Below are positions 48,717 through 59,914 of a stretch of 64,000 nt of DNA, one piece after another. The notes below the pieces were generated by a model that saw only the letters and a list, made by a program, of their open reading frames with translations, was not told where the DNA came from and ran no database searches. This stretch comes from Streptomyces sp. SW4 (GTDB taxonomy: Bacteria; Actinomycetota; Actinomycetes; Streptomycetales; Streptomycetaceae), in assembly GCA_003248315.1 (NCBI GenBank), contig QKWM01000004.1:4461001-4525000 (forward strand). Reading direction: 5' to 3'. The translations under genes were made by a program, and so were the position numbers. Every line of letters starts with the position of its first letter. Positions within the stretch are counted from its first letter, which is position 1.

Positions 48717-48907
48717 GGTGCAACGACCGGTCGGACGCGCATGCCTCGCGGCAGCGGGCCCGGCCCACAAAGTGGAGGCTTTCGAACTCCCACCTTGCCG
48801 TCCCCCGGACGGCGGGTCACCGGTCAGGCGGCAGCCGTCCCCGAGGCGGTGGCCGACCCGAAAGCGCGCCCCGCGATCCCCGCGGCGGTGCTCCGGTAGT
48901 TCGAGGA

Positions 48908-48938
48908 GCCCCGCCTGTGATCGTCCGGGGCATTTTTT
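48908..48938 (+). terminator. Terminator/attenuator in the infC leader
   Basis: GCCCCG (48908-48913) / CGGGGC (48926-48931) followed by A and six T (48933-48938). It is the clearest intrinsic terminator with a T run in the window and lies 85 bases upstream of infC, inside the predicted leader. A terminator in that position suggests transcription attenuation of the IF3-L35-L20 operon. Confidence 0.65.
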
Positions 48939-49022
48939 CTGCTTCGGCGCGGTTAGGTCTAACAACACAGACGTTACGCGGCTGTCCGCCAGACCGTCGC
49001 GTGGTGCTACCGAGGAGGATCC

Positions 49023-49649
49023 ATCAGCGCCGAGCCCCGCATCAACGACCGGATTCGCGTTCCCGAGGTGCGACTTGTCGGTCCCAGCGGCGAGCAGGTC
49101 GGGATTGTCCCGCTTGCCAAGGCCCTGGAGCTTGCGCAGGAGTACGACCTCGACCTCGTCGAGGTCGCGGCGAACGCCCGTCCGCCCGTGTGCAAGCTCA
49201 TGGACTACGGGAAGTTCAAGTACGAGTCGGCCATGAAGGCCCGTGAGGCGCGCAAGAACCAGGCGCACACGGTCATCAAGGAGATGAAGCTCCGGCCGAA
49301 GATCGACCCGCACGACTATGACACCAAGAAGGGTCACGTCGTCCGGTTCCTCAAGCAGGGCGACAAGGTCAAGATCACGATCATGTTCCGTGGTCGCGAG
49401 CAGTCCCGGCCCGAGCTGGGCTACCGGCTGCTGCAGCGGCTCGCGGAGGACGTCCAGGACCTCGGCTTCGTGGAGTCGAACCCGAAGCAGGACGGCCGCA
49501 ACATGATCATGGTCCTCGGTCCGCACAAGAAGAAGACCGAGGCGATGGCCGAGGCCCGCCAGGCGCAGGAGGCCCGCAAGGCGTCCGCGAAGGCCAACCC
49601 CGGCCGCTCGCAGAACCCTGCGGACGCCGAGGAGCCTGCCGAGGCGTGA
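49023..49649 (+). CDS. infC: Translation initiation factor IF-3 (ATC start)
   Basis: Binds the 30S subunit and controls start-codon selection. Residues from the start read [20 protein letters not shown], the usual N-terminus, and continue through [20 protein letters not shown] and the C-terminal [19 protein letters not shown]. No ATG, GTG or TTG occurs in frame at the expected site; ATC 49023 follows GAGGAGG (49012-49018) at 4 bases. IF3 genes of many bacteria use non-canonical starts (AUU, AUC, AUA) for autoregulation. 208 residues, with a Lys/Ala-rich tail. Intact. First gene of infC-rpmI-rplT. Confidence 0.93.
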   Translation: MSAEPRINDRIRVPEVRLVGPSGEQVGIVPLAKALELAQEYDLDLVEVAANARPPVCKLMDYGKFKYESAMKAREARKNQAHTVIKEMKLRPKIDPHDYDTKKGHVVRFLKQGDKVKITIMFRGREQSRPELGYRLLQRLAEDVQDLGFVESNPKQDGRNMIMVLGPHKKKTEAMAEARQAQEARKASAKANPGRSQNPADAEEPAEA

Positions 49650-49695
49650 TCCCCGGGACGCGAGTCCCAGGCATCAGTAACCGAAACAAGAGCGA

Positions 49696-49735
49696 CGCTC
49701 CACCGTGCCCGGTTTCACGACCGGGCACCGGAGCG
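49696..49735 (+). promoter_or_regulatory. Two-tier RNA hairpin between infC and rpmI
   Basis: Outer stem CGCTCC (49696-49701) / GGAGCG (49730-49735) and inner perfect 9-bp stem GTGCCCGGT (49705-49713) / ACCGGGCAC (49720-49728) with loop TTCACG. There is no T run, so it is not a normal terminator. It ends 25 bases before the rpmI ATG, where L20-type autoregulation acts in other bacteria. Confidence 0.6.
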
Positions 49736-49760
49736 CCACCGACGAGGAGAGAACGGCGCT

Positions 49761-49955
49761 ATGCCGAAGAACAAGTCGCACAGCGGTGCCAGTAAGCGCT
49801 TCAAGATCACCGGCTCCGGCAAGGTGCTCCGTGAGCGCTCCGGCAAGCGCCACCTGCTCGAGCACAAGTCGTCCCGCGTGACGCGTCGCCTCACCGGCAA
49901 CGCCGAGATGGCCCCGGGCGACGCCAAGAAGATCAAGAAGCTTCTCGGCAAGTGA
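49761..49955 (+). CDS. rpmI: Ribosomal protein bL35
   Basis: 64 residues, [20 protein letters not shown], highly basic, with the family blocks [15 protein letters not shown]-like [16 protein letters not shown] and [12 protein letters not shown]. Part of the large subunit. GAGGAGAG RBS. Intact. Confidence 0.97.
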   Translation: MPKNKSHSGASKRFKITGSGKVLRERSGKRHLLEHKSSRVTRRLTGNAEMAPGDAKKIKKLLGK

Positions 49956-50052
49956 CGCCGGGCGCGCACGCCGCGCCCGACCTCTGACCGGGACCCAGTC
50001 GTTTTCCGGGCCGTGTGAGGACCACCACGGCCCCGCTACAAGGAGTTAACAA

Positions 50053-50436
50053 GTGGCACGCGTCAAGCGGGCAGTCAACGCCCACAAGAAGCGCCGGGCA
50101 ATCCTCGAGCAGGCCTCCGGCTACCGCGGTCAGCGTTCGCGCCTGTACCGCAAGGCCAAGGAGCAGGTCACCCACTCGCTGGTCTACAACTACAACGACC
50201 GCAAGAAGCGCAAGGGTGACTTCCGCCAGCTGTGGATCCAGCGCATCAACGCCGCTGCCCGCGCCAACGGCATCACGTACAACCGCTTCATCCAGGGCCT
50301 GAAGGCCGCCAACGTCGAGGTCGACCGCAAGATCCTCGCCGAGCTGGCCGTCAACGACCCGAACGCGTTCGCCGCGCTCGTCGAGGTCGCGCAGAAGGCG
50401 CTGCCGAGCGACGTCAACGCGCCGAAGGCCGCGTGA
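50053..50436 (+). CDS. rplT: Ribosomal protein bL20
   Basis: 127 residues from GTG 50053 ([18 protein letters not shown]). Conserved [28 protein letters not shown] and [20 protein letters not shown]. Large-subunit assembly protein and, in other bacteria, repressor of its own operon. AGGAGTT RBS. A hairpin GGGCCGTG (50008-50015) / CACGGCCC (50026-50033) lies in the rpmI-rplT gap. Intact. Confidence 0.97.
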   Translation: MARVKRAVNAHKKRRAILEQASGYRGQRSRLYRKAKEQVTHSLVYNYNDRKKRKGDFRQLWIQRINAAARANGITYNRFIQGLKAANVEVDRKILAELAVNDPNAFAALVEVAQKALPSDVNAPKAA

Positions 50437-50468
50437 CGCTGCGCCGGCTCTGAAGCCGACGTGAGTGT

Positions 50469-50498
50469 GCGGACCCGTGGGATCACCCGCGGGTCCGC
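50469..50498 (+). terminator. Terminator after rplT
   Basis: GCGGACCCGTGGG (50469-50481) pairs with CCCGCGGGTCCGC (50486-50498) with one G-T pair and loop ATCA. It marks the end of the infC operon. Confidence 0.8.
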
Positions 50499-50597
50499 TT
50501 GCGTCTGCCGTCTTCTGCCGTCTCGCGGGTGCCGGCCCGTCGTGGTTTCCCGCGCAGTTCCCGCGCCCCTTCGGGCGCTTCCCGAAGGTACGTCGCC

Positions 50598-51441
50598 ATG
50601 GTTGCTGCTCCTGAGCTGATCTCCCCCGTTCCCCCGCGTCACCGCCGCGCGGCGGCTGGCCAAGCGGAACTTCCGGGGGAAGGAGCGGCTGTTCCTCGTC
50701 GAGGGGCCGCAGGCCGTGCGGGAGGCGACGGCGTACGGGGACACCCTCGTCGAGCTGTTCGTGACCGTCGAGGCGGCCGAGCGGTACGCCGACATCATCG
50801 GCGCCGCCCGTGACGCCGGCGCCCGGGTGCACCTCGCCGCCGAGCAGGTGATCGCCGACATCTCCACCACCGTCACCCCGCAGGGCCTGGTCGGGGTCTG
50901 CCGGTTCCTGGACACGCCCTTCGAGGAGATCCTCGCCGCCCGCCCGAAGCTGGTCGCCGTCCTCGCCAACGTCCGCGACCCCGGCAACGCGGGCACCGTG
51001 CTGCGATGCGCCGACGCCGCCGGCGCCGAGGCCGTGGTCCTCACCGACGCCTCCGTCGACCTGTACAACCCCAAGGCCGTCCGGGCCTCCGTCGGCTCCC
51101 TGTTCCACCTGCCGGTCGCCGTCGGCGTCCCCGTCGAGCGGGCCGTCGCCGGGCTGCGGGAGACCGGCGTCCGGGTGCTCGCCGCCGACGGCGCGGGCGA
51201 GGACGACCTCGACGCCGAGCTGGACGCCGGCACCATGGGCGGGCCCACCGCCTGGATCTTCGGCAACGAGGCCTGGGGGCTGCCGGAGGAGACCCGCGCC
51301 CTCGCCGACGCCGTCGTCCGGGTCCCGATCCACGGCAAGGCCGAGAGCCTGAACCTCGCGACCGCCGCCGCCGTATGTCTCTACGCGTCGGCGCGTGCAC
51401 AGCGCGCCGCCGGAGGGTGCCGCTCCGTCACCGGGAACTAG
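50598..51441 (+). CDS. SpoU/TrmH-family RNA 2'-O-methyltransferase
   Basis: Expected 281 residues from ATG 50598 (MVAAPELISPRSPRVTAARRLAKRNFRGKERLFLVEG after correction; shown here only to mark the start). SPOUT knot motifs: VLANVRDPGNAGTVLRCADA (motif 1), AWIFGNEAWGLPEE (motif 2) and VRVPIHGKAESLNLATAAAV (motif 3). The N-terminal substrate-binding domain precedes it. Two C losses, in the runs at 50623-50627 and 50631-50635, break the first 20 codons. Commonly found between rplT and pheS. Confidence 0.9.
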
Positions 51442-51491
51442 TAGGGTGACCAGCTCGGAGCCCCTGCGCGGTCGAGAGGTGGGGTACGGGG

Positions 51492-52630
51492 ATGCACGTC
51501 GGCACGAGCAGCGCACCGGGAGCACGTCAGGCGCGGCGCCCGCCCACGCCCCGCCGCCCCGGTGACCTCGCCGACCTCGGACTCGACCCCGACCAGCTGC
51601 CCGACGGACTCGTCGTCGCCGACGAGCACGGGCGCGTCATCTGCTTCAACGCCGCCGCCGAGCGCATCACCGCCCGGCGCGCCGCCGACACCCTCGGCCG
51701 GCGCCTGGAGACGGCCCTGCCGTTAGAGGACCTCGAGGGCCGGCGCTGGTGGCAGCTGACCGACCCCTACGGCGGCCTCGCCATCCGGGTCCGGCAGCCC
51801 GAGCGGAACCTGCTGCTGCCCGGCGGACGGGAGGTGCTTGTCTCCGCCCGCTACGTGCGCACCCGCCCCACCGGCCCCCTGCACCGCCTCGTCGTCACCC
51901 TGCGCGACACCGAGGCCCGGCGCCGCACCGAGCGCAGCCACGCCGAGCTGATCGCCACCGTCGCCCACGAACTGCGCTCCCCGCTCACCTCCGTCAAGGG
52001 CTTCACGGCCACGCTGCTGGCCAAGTGGGAGCGGTTCACCGACGACCAGAAGCGGCTGATGCTGGAGACCGTCGACGCCGACGCCGACCGCGTCACCCGG
52101 CTCATCGCCGAGCTCCTCGACATCTCGCGGATCGACAGCGGACGGCTGGAGGTCCGACGCCAGCCCGTCGACATCGGCGCCGCCGTCGGCCGCCACATCC
52201 AGGCCTACGTCGCCTCCGGCCAGCCCGCCGACCGCTTCCTGCTGCGCCTGTCCCAGCCGCTGCCCGCCCTCTGGGCCGACCCCGACAAGATCGACCAGGT
52301 GCTGAGCAACCTCCTGGAAAATGCCGTGCGGCACGGCGAGGGAACCGTCACCATCGACATCACGGCCACGGCGTCGCCCCGCGAGGGGGAGGACGCCGGC
52401 ACGTCGGTCACGGTGAGCGACGAGGGGCCCGGCATCCCGGAGGAGTCCATGAACCGCGTCTTCACCCGCTTCTGGCGGGCAGCAAGCGCGGCGGCACCGG
52501 CCTCGGGCTCTACATCGTCAAGGGCATCGTCGAGGCCCACGGCGGGACGATCACGGTCGGCCGCGCCCCCGGCGGCGGCGCCGAGTTCCGATTTACGTTG
52601 CCCGTGAGCGCTCCGGCCTACCTGGCCTGA
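51492..52630 (+). CDS. PAS-domain sensor histidine kinase with a TTA codon
   Basis: Expected 379 residues from ATG 51492. PAS domain ([22 protein letters not shown]), H box [22 protein letters not shown] box [16 protein letters not shown] boxes [10 protein letters not shown] and [18 protein letters not shown]. No transmembrane segment, so cytosolic. One G is missing at 52477-52479 ([15 protein letters not shown] expected). Leu78 is encoded by TTA (51723-51725), the rare codon read by bldA tRNA. No response regulator gene is adjacent. Confidence 0.9.
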
Positions 52631-52664
52631 GGCCCACGGGCTCATCCGCACACCTTCACCCCGT

Positions 52665-52670
52665 TAGACT
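52665..52670 (+). promoter_or_regulatory. Candidate -10 for pheST
   Basis: TAGACT, close to the TAGRNT consensus, 96 bases upstream of pheS. The leader shows no T-box-like specifier or terminator that I can recognise. Confidence 0.4.
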
Positions 52671-52727
52671 CGGCCTTTGGCACCTTTGTGTCCTGCACAC
52701 GGCCCACGCCTGGTGGCCAGTCGGTGA

Positions 52728-53884
<1,157 letters not shown>

Positions 53885-53885
<1 letters not shown>

Positions 53886-56398
53886 TGCGGGTCCCGCTTT
53901 CTTGGCTGCGGGAGTACGTCGACCTGCCGGAGACGGAGACCGGTCGTGACGTGCAGGCCAAGCTGATTTCGGCCGGTCTGGAGATCGAGACCGTCGAGCA
54001 CCTCGGCGCCGACCTCAAGGGCCCGCTGGTCGTCGGCCAGGTGCTGACCATCGAGGAGCTGGAGGGCTTCAAGAAGCCGATCCGCTTCTGCACGGTCGAC
54101 GTCGGCCAGGCCAACGGCACCGGCGAGCCGCAGGAGATCGTCTGCGGCGCCCGCAACTTCTCGGTCGGCGACAAGGTCGTCGTGGTCCTGCCCGGCGCCA
54201 CCCTGCCCGGCGGCTTCTCCATCTCCGCGCGCAAGACCTACGGCAAGGTCTCGCACGGCATGATCTGCTCCAGCGACGAGCTGGGCATGGGCGACGACGG
54301 CACCCACGGCATCATCGTGCTGCCGCCGGAGACCGAGGTCGGCCGCGACGCCATCGAGCTGCTCGAACTGGTCGACGAGGTGCTGGACATCGCCGTCACC
54401 GCCAACCGCGGCGACTGCCTGTCCATCCGCGGCGTCGCCCGCGAGACGGCCATCGCCTACGGCCTGCCGCTGCGCGACCCGGCGCTGCTCGACGTCCCCG
54501 CGCCGAACGCCTTCGGCTACCCGGTGAAGATCTCCGAGCCGATGGGCTGCGACCGCTTCACCGCCCGCACGGTCTCCGGGCTGCGCCCCGAGGCCCGCTC
54601 CCCGATCTGGCTCCAGCGCCGGCTCCAGAAGGTCGGCATGCGCCCGATCTCGCTCGCCGTCGACGTCACCAACTACGTGATGATGGAGCTGGGCCAGCCG
54701 CTGCACGCCTACGACCGGAAGCTGGTCCAGGGCGCGATCGGCGTGCGCCGCGCCGAGGAGGGCGAGAAGATCGTCACCCTCGACGGCGTCGAGCGGACGC
54801 TGCACTCCGAGGACCTGGTCATCACCGACGACCGCGGCCCCATCGGCCTCGCGGGCGTCATGGGCGGCGCCAACACCGAGATCGCCGACCACGACGACGT
54901 GGAGGGCGCCACCACCGACGTGGTGATCGAGGCCGCGCACTTCGACGCCGTCTCCGTCGCCCGCACCGCCCGCCGCCACAAGCTCTCCTCCGAGGCCTCC
55001 CGCCGCTTCGAGCGCGGCGTCGACCCGCAGGCCGCGGCCGCCGCCGCCCAGCGCACCGTCGACCTGCTGGTCCTCCTCGCGGGCGGCACCGCCGAGGCCG
55101 GCGTCACCGAGGTCAGCGCACCCTCCGCGCCGCGCACCATCACCGTGCCGGCCGACCACCCGGACAAGGTCGCGGGCGTCACCTACGGCCGCGAGACCGT
55201 CGTACGCCGCCTCCAGGAGGTCGGCTGCGACGTGTACGGACAGGACGAGCTGATCGTCACCGTGCCGTCCTGGCGGCCCGACCTCACCGACCCCAACGAC
55301 CTCGCCGAGGAGGTCATCCGGCTCGAGGGCTACGAGAACCTGCCCTCCACGCTGCCCAGGCCGCCCGCCGGCTTCGGGCTGACCCGGCGCCAGCGGCTGC
55401 ACCGACGCGTCGGCCGGGCGCTGGCCGGCGCCGGCTACGTCGAGGCGCCGAACTACCCGTTCGTCTCCGAGCAGGTCTTCGACCAGCTGGCGCTGGAGGC
55501 CGACGACCCGGTCCGCCGCGTCGTGAAGCTGGTCAACCCGCTCAGCGACGAGGAGCCCGCGCTGCGCACGACGCTGCTGCCCGGCCTGCTGGGCGCGCTG
55601 CGCCGCAACGACGGCCGCGGCAGCCACGACCTGGCCCTCTTCGAGACCGGCCTGGTCTTCCGGCCGCGCGAGGAGCGGCAGGTCGCCGCCGATCTGCCCG
55701 TCGACCGGCGCCCGAGCGACGAGGAACTGGCCGCGCTGAACGCCGCGCTGCCCGACCAGCCGCGGCACGTCGCCGTGGTCCTGGCCGGCGCCCGTGAGCA
55801 GGCCGGCTGGTGGGGCAAGGGCCGTCCGGCCGACTGGGCCGACGCGGTCGAGGCCGCCCGGACCGTCGCCCGCGAGGCCGGCGCCGAGCTGATCGTCCGC
55901 AAGGGCCAGTACGGGCCCTGGCACCCGGGCCGCTGCGCCGAACTGGCGGTCGTGACCGACGGCGCCGAGCGGATCGTCGGCCACGCCGGCGAGCTGCACC
56001 CGCGCGTGCTCAAGACGCTCGGCCTGCCCGCGCGGAGCTGTGCGATGGAGCTGGACCTCGACGCCGTCGCCCGGGCCGGCGACGACACCCCGCAGGCGCC
56101 CGGCATCTCCACGTTCCCCGTGGCCACGCAGGACGTCGCCCTCGTGGTCGACGCGTTCGTCCCGGCCGCCGAGGTCGAGGCGGCGCTGCGCGAGGGCGCG
56201 GGCGAACTGCTGGAGGGCATCCGGCTGTTCGACGTGTACGAGAACGCCGAGCAGCTGGGCGAGGGGCGCAAGTCCCTGGCGTACGCGCTGCGGTTCCGGG
56301 CCGGGGACCGGACGCTGACCGTGGACGAGGCGTCGGCCGCGCGGGACGCGGCCGTGGCGCTCGCCGGGGACCGCACGGGGGCCGTGCTGCGCAGCTAG
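53885..56398 (+). CDS. pheT: Phenylalanyl-tRNA synthetase beta subunit
   Basis: 837 residues, intact. N-terminal [19 protein letters not shown], the tRNA-binding (EMAP-like) domain with [21 protein letters not shown]3/4 editing domain ([12 protein letters not shown]), B5 domain ([16 protein letters not shown]), and the C-terminal ferredoxin-fold anticodon-binding domain ([20 protein letters not shown]). The heterotetramer charges tRNA-Phe. Confidence 0.97.
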
Positions 56399-56402
56399 CG
56401 CA

Positions 56403-56421
56403 GCCCGCGGGAGCCGCGGGC
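56403..56421 (+). terminator. Hairpin after pheT
   Basis: GCCCGCGG (56403-56410), GAG, CCGCGGGC (56414-56421), a perfect 8-bp stem 4 bases after the pheT stop. Confidence 0.6.
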
Positions 56422-56548
56422 GGCCGCCGGACACGTCCCGGCCGATCGCGCGGCTTCCCGCACCCCGGGGCCGGGCTCCGGTCACGTCACTCGTCCGGGT
56501 GACGTTTCCGGATGATCTGGCCTTTTGCGGCCATGCCGTCGACAGAAT

Positions 56549-56574
56549 CGGACCGGCCCTTCGGGGCCGGTCCG
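56549..56574 (+). terminator. Second hairpin between pheT and the phosphatase gene
   Basis: CGGACCGGCCC (56549-56559) / GGGCCGGTCCG (56564-56574), perfect 11-bp stem with loop TTCG. It lies 32 bases before the next ATG. Confidence 0.6.
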
Positions 56575-56606
56575 CGCTGTCTGGGCCTGACTGGGGGGCC
56601 AACGGC

Positions 56607-57722
56607 ATGAATCACCTCAGGGCCAGGGCTTCCCGTCGGCTGCTCGCGCTCGGGCTGCCCACCGTCTGGGGTGCCACCGCCGTCACGTACAACCTGGCCT
56701 GCCCGCTCGCCCGGCAGGACGGGCTCGGGGCGAGAATCGTCACCAGCGCGGTGTTCTTCGCCGTCGGCACCGGGCTGGTGCTGCACGTGAGGCGCACCCT
56801 CCTGCGCGAACTGCGGCAGGCGCGCCGGGTCGCGGGCGCCGCCCAGCGCCTGCTGCTGCGCCCCCTGCCGCCGCGCGTCGGCGGGCTCGACGTCGCCGCC
56901 GTCCAGCTGTCCGCCGACCCCGGCGCGCAGATCGGCGGCGACCTCTACGACGTCGTCGGCACCGAGCACGGGGTGCGGGTCGTCATGGGGGACGTCCGCG
57001 GGCACGGCCTCGGCGCCGCCGGCACGGCCGCCGCGGTGCTCGGCAGCTTCCGCGAGGCCGTGCACGACGAGCCCTGCCTCGGCGGTGTGCTGCGCCGGCT
57101 GGAACGGGCCCACGCCCGGTATCTGCGCGAGGCGGCGGGCGGCACCGCGGTCGAGGACTTCGTGACCGTCCTGCTGCTGGAGATCCGCCCGGACGGCGCG
57201 GTGCGGGCCCTCAACTGCGGCCATCCGTGGCCGTATCTGCTGCACGGCACCCGGATCGAACCCCTGGGCCGTGCCGACCCCCTGCCGCCGCTCGGACTCG
57301 TGCCGCTGCCCGCCGACCTGGCCGACGTGCCCTGCGGGACCCTGCGCCCCGGCGAGGCCCTCTTCCTCCACACGGACGGCGCGGAGGACGCCCGGGACGC
57401 GCAGGGCCGGTTCTTCCCGCTGCCGGAGGCGCTGGCGGACGCCGCGCGGGCGGAGCCCGGCTCGCCCGCCGCCGTACTGCACCGGACGCTCACCGCCCTG
57501 CTGCACCACACGCGCGGCGCACCGGGCGACGACATCGCCCTGCTGATGCTCGCCGACGACGGCGCCGGCAGGGGACCCGGGGCCGCGCGGCCGGCCACGA
57601 CGCACCCGGGGCCGACCGGTCGCCGCTCGTCAACGGCGCGTGGCCCTCGGCATGACCGGCGGGCCAGCTGCCGTCCGTCCGGCCACGGAGTGTCGGGCAG
57701 GCAGCCGGACGGACGGCTCTGA
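56607..57722 (+). CDS. PP2C/SpoIIE-type serine phosphatase, membrane-associated
   Basis: Up to 371 residues from ATG 56607. One or two N-terminal hydrophobic segments (TVWGATAVTYNLACPLA and IVTSAVFFAVGTGLVLHV) precede the SpoIIE domain: QIGGDLYDVVGTEHGVRVVMGDVRGHGLGA, VTVLLLEIRPDGAVRALNCGHPWPYLL, LFLHTDGAEDARDAQG, GDDIALLMLAD. Metal-binding aspartates are present. The C-terminal 40 residues look unnatural; a lost base at about 57570 would instead give an end ADRSPLVNGAWPSA with a stop at 57655. No sensor domain is attached. Confidence 0.85.
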   Translation: MNHLRARASRRLLALGLPTVWGATAVTYNLACPLARQDGLGARIVTSAVFFAVGTGLVLHVRRTLLRELRQARRVAGAAQRLLLRPLPPRVGGLDVAAVQLSADPGAQIGGDLYDVVGTEHGVRVVMGDVRGHGLGAAGTAAAVLGSFREAVHDEPCLGGVLRRLERAHARYLREAAGGTAVEDFVTVLLLEIRPDGAVRALNCGHPWPYLLHGTRIEPLGRADPLPPLGLVPLPADLADVPCGTLRPGEALFLHTDGAEDARDAQGRFFPLPEALADAARAEPGSPAAVLHRTLTALLHHTRGAPGDDIALLMLADDGAGRGPGAARPATTHPGPTGRRSSTARGPRHDRRASCRPSGHGVSGRQPDGRL

Positions 57723-57909
57723 GAACGGGCCGCCGCACTGTACGAGGGGGAGCCGGCGGCCCGGCCGGCCTCTTGCGAGGCACCCAAGTCAACCGGTCCG
57801 GAACTCTCCGCGACAGCGCGCACACCGTACGGATTCGGGCACTCCGTTCACACCCCGTGTGAAGGCGCACCCACTACTCTCTACGGCACCGAGCCACCGG
57901 GGGGCACCC

Positions 57910-59250
57910 ATGCAGCCCAACACTCTCCTCGACGCGATCCTGGACGAGGCAGGGATCTCGCACGCGGGCCTGGCGGCCCACGTCAACCAGGCGGGGCGGG
58001 CACGCGGTCTCGCGCTCCGCTACGAACACACCGCCGTCGCCCGCTGGCTGAAGGGCCAGCGGCCCCGCGGCCAGGTGCCCGACCTGATCTGCGAGGTGCT
58101 CGCGGCCCGGCTGCACCGGCCGGTCACCCTCGACGACATCGGGCTCGGCGTCCCCGGCGAACCCTCCGCCCCGCACACCGGCTCGCTCTCCGGGTTCGTG
58201 GAGCGCGCCACCGCCCTGTGGCGCTCCGACCAGCAGCAGCGCCCGCACATCCTGGGCGCCCCCGCCCTGACCGGGACGCCGGCCGTCATGCCGGTGTGGG
58301 AGTGGGAGAACCCGCCCGAGGACGTGGACGTCTCCCGCGGCGGCCGGCACCGGGTCACCCCCGCCGACCTGGAGATGCTGCGCGCCGCCCGCAGCCACTA
58401 CGAGCAGATGTACCGCAAGGCCGGCGGCATCGCGACCCGCGCCCGGATCGTCGGCTTCCTCAACGCCGAGGCCGCCCCGCTGCTGCGCGGCGGCTACACC
58501 GACGCCACCGGCCGCCAGCTGCACCGGGCCACCGGCGGGCTGGTGGCGATCGCCGGCATCTGCGCCTACGACTCCGACGCCCACGGACTGGCCCAGCGCT
58601 ACTTCCACCAGGCGCTGCGCCTGGCCAAGGCCAGCGGCGACCGGGGGCTGGGCGCCTACGTCATCGCGCTGCTGGTCAACCAGGCGCTGTTCCTGCGGGA
58701 GTACCGCCAGGCGGTCGCCTTCGCCGAGGCCGCGCTGCGCGCCGCCGGGCGGGACATCACCCCGGCGCTCGCCTCGGACCTGTACGCGATGCAGGCGAAG
58801 GCGTACGCCCACCTCGGCGACGGCACCGGCGCCCTGTCCTGCATCCGGCGGGCCGAGCAGGCCGCCGAACGCATCCGGCGCGGTTACGAACCCGACGAGA
58901 CCGGCTATGTCCAGCCGGGGCTGGTCAACGTGCAGGTGGCGGAGGCGCTGCTGAGCCTCGGTGAGCTGGCCGCCGCGGCGGAGCACGCGGCGGAGGCGGT
59001 CGGCAACCCCGCGCACGACCGCGGACGGGTGCACCGGCTGGCCATGCTCAGCACGATCGAACTGCGCCAGGGCAACGCCGACAAGGCGGTGGCCACCGCC
59101 GTGCAGATGGCCGAGCAGGCGCGGGGGATGGAGTCGCAGCGGCTGCGCGACCGGCTCCGCGCGGTGCGCGAGCATCTGGTGCGCAGCGGCTGTTCCGGCA
59201 CGGCCGAGGCGGCCGAACTCATCGACGGGGCCCTGCGCGTGCCCCTGTAG
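57910..59250 (+). CDS. TPR-containing regulatory protein (NsdA/BldD-like layout)
   Basis: 446 residues from ATG 57910. The N-terminal 80 residues resemble an HTH of the XRE kind (LDEAGISHAGLAAHVNQAGRARG, YEHTAVARWLKGQRPRGQVPDLICEVLAARL). After a linker come several tetratricopeptide-like helical repeats (HGLAQRYFHQALRLAKASGD, YRQAVAFAEAALRAAG, LGDGTGALSCIRRAEQAAERI). Streptomyces have many such proteins; some control differentiation. I cannot name the signal. Intact. Confidence 0.82.
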   Translation: MQPNTLLDAILDEAGISHAGLAAHVNQAGRARGLALRYEHTAVARWLKGQRPRGQVPDLICEVLAARLHRPVTLDDIGLGVPGEPSAPHTGSLSGFVERATALWRSDQQQRPHILGAPALTGTPAVMPVWEWENPPEDVDVSRGGRHRVTPADLEMLRAARSHYEQMYRKAGGIATRARIVGFLNAEAAPLLRGGYTDATGRQLHRATGGLVAIAGICAYDSDAHGLAQRYFHQALRLAKASGDRGLGAYVIALLVNQALFLREYRQAVAFAEAALRAAGRDITPALASDLYAMQAKAYAHLGDGTGALSCIRRAEQAAERIRRGYEPDETGYVQPGLVNVQVAEALLSLGELAAAAEHAAEAVGNPAHDRGRVHRLAMLSTIELRQGNADKAVATAVQMAEQARGMESQRLRDRLRAVREHLVRSGCSGTAEAAELIDGALRVPL

Positions 59251-59378
59251 GCGCGACACGTCGTCCCTGTATGCGGGCACTGCGCCCGACGCTGCGCCCG
59301 GAGCGGCCCGCCGTGCGCCTCCTGCAAGCCCGCTCCGGCTGCGATATTGCCATCTACGCGTCGGAAGGTGGCAGAACC

Positions 59379-59914
59379 GTGCAGTGGACGAAACAGAACG
59401 AGCAAACTGTGTACTCAAATCGCTGGTTCAGCGTCAATCTGGCAGACGTCGAGCTGCCGGACGGCCGGCATCTGGACCACTTCCTCATACGGCTGCGGCC
59501 CGTCGCCGTGGCCACGGTGGTGAACGAGGCCAACGAGGTCCTCCTGCTGTGGCGCCACCGCTTCATCACCGACAGCTGGGGCTGGGAACTCGCGGCCGGC
59601 GTCGTGGAGGACGGCGAGGACGTCGCGGCCGCGGCGGCCCGGGAACTGGAGGAGGAGACCGGCTGGCGGCCGGGGCCCCTGCGCCACCTGATGAGCGTGG
59701 AGCCGTCCAACGGGCTCACCGACGCCCGGCACCACATCTACTGGGCCGACGAGGGGGAGTACGTCGGACACCCCGTGGACGACTTCGAGTCGGACCGCCG
59801 GGAATGGGTCCCGCTGAAGGTCGTCCCCGATCTCGTCGCCCGGGGGAGGTCCCGGCCGCCAACATGGCGGCGGCGTTACTCCTGCTGCACCATCTCCGGC
59901 TCGGGCAGGACTAG
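59379..59914 (+). CDS. Nudix hydrolase with a TTA codon
   Basis: Expected 178 residues from GTG 59379 (MQWTKQNEQTVYSNRWFSVN). Nudix box GVVEDGEDVAAAAARELEEETGW carries the REL-EEETG core with catalytic glutamates; the layout is ADP-ribose pyrophosphatase-like. One G is missing at 59842-59846 (VARGEVPAANMAAALLLLHH expected). In the restored frame a leucine near the C-terminus is TTA (59876-59878), making it potentially bldA-dependent. It overlaps the convergent small membrane protein gene by 4 bases. Confidence 0.88.

Noticed and set aside
49068-49649. infC starting at GTG 49068
   Set aside because: It would drop the conserved [15 protein letters not shown] segment and lacks a ribosome-binding site; the ATC start is better supported.
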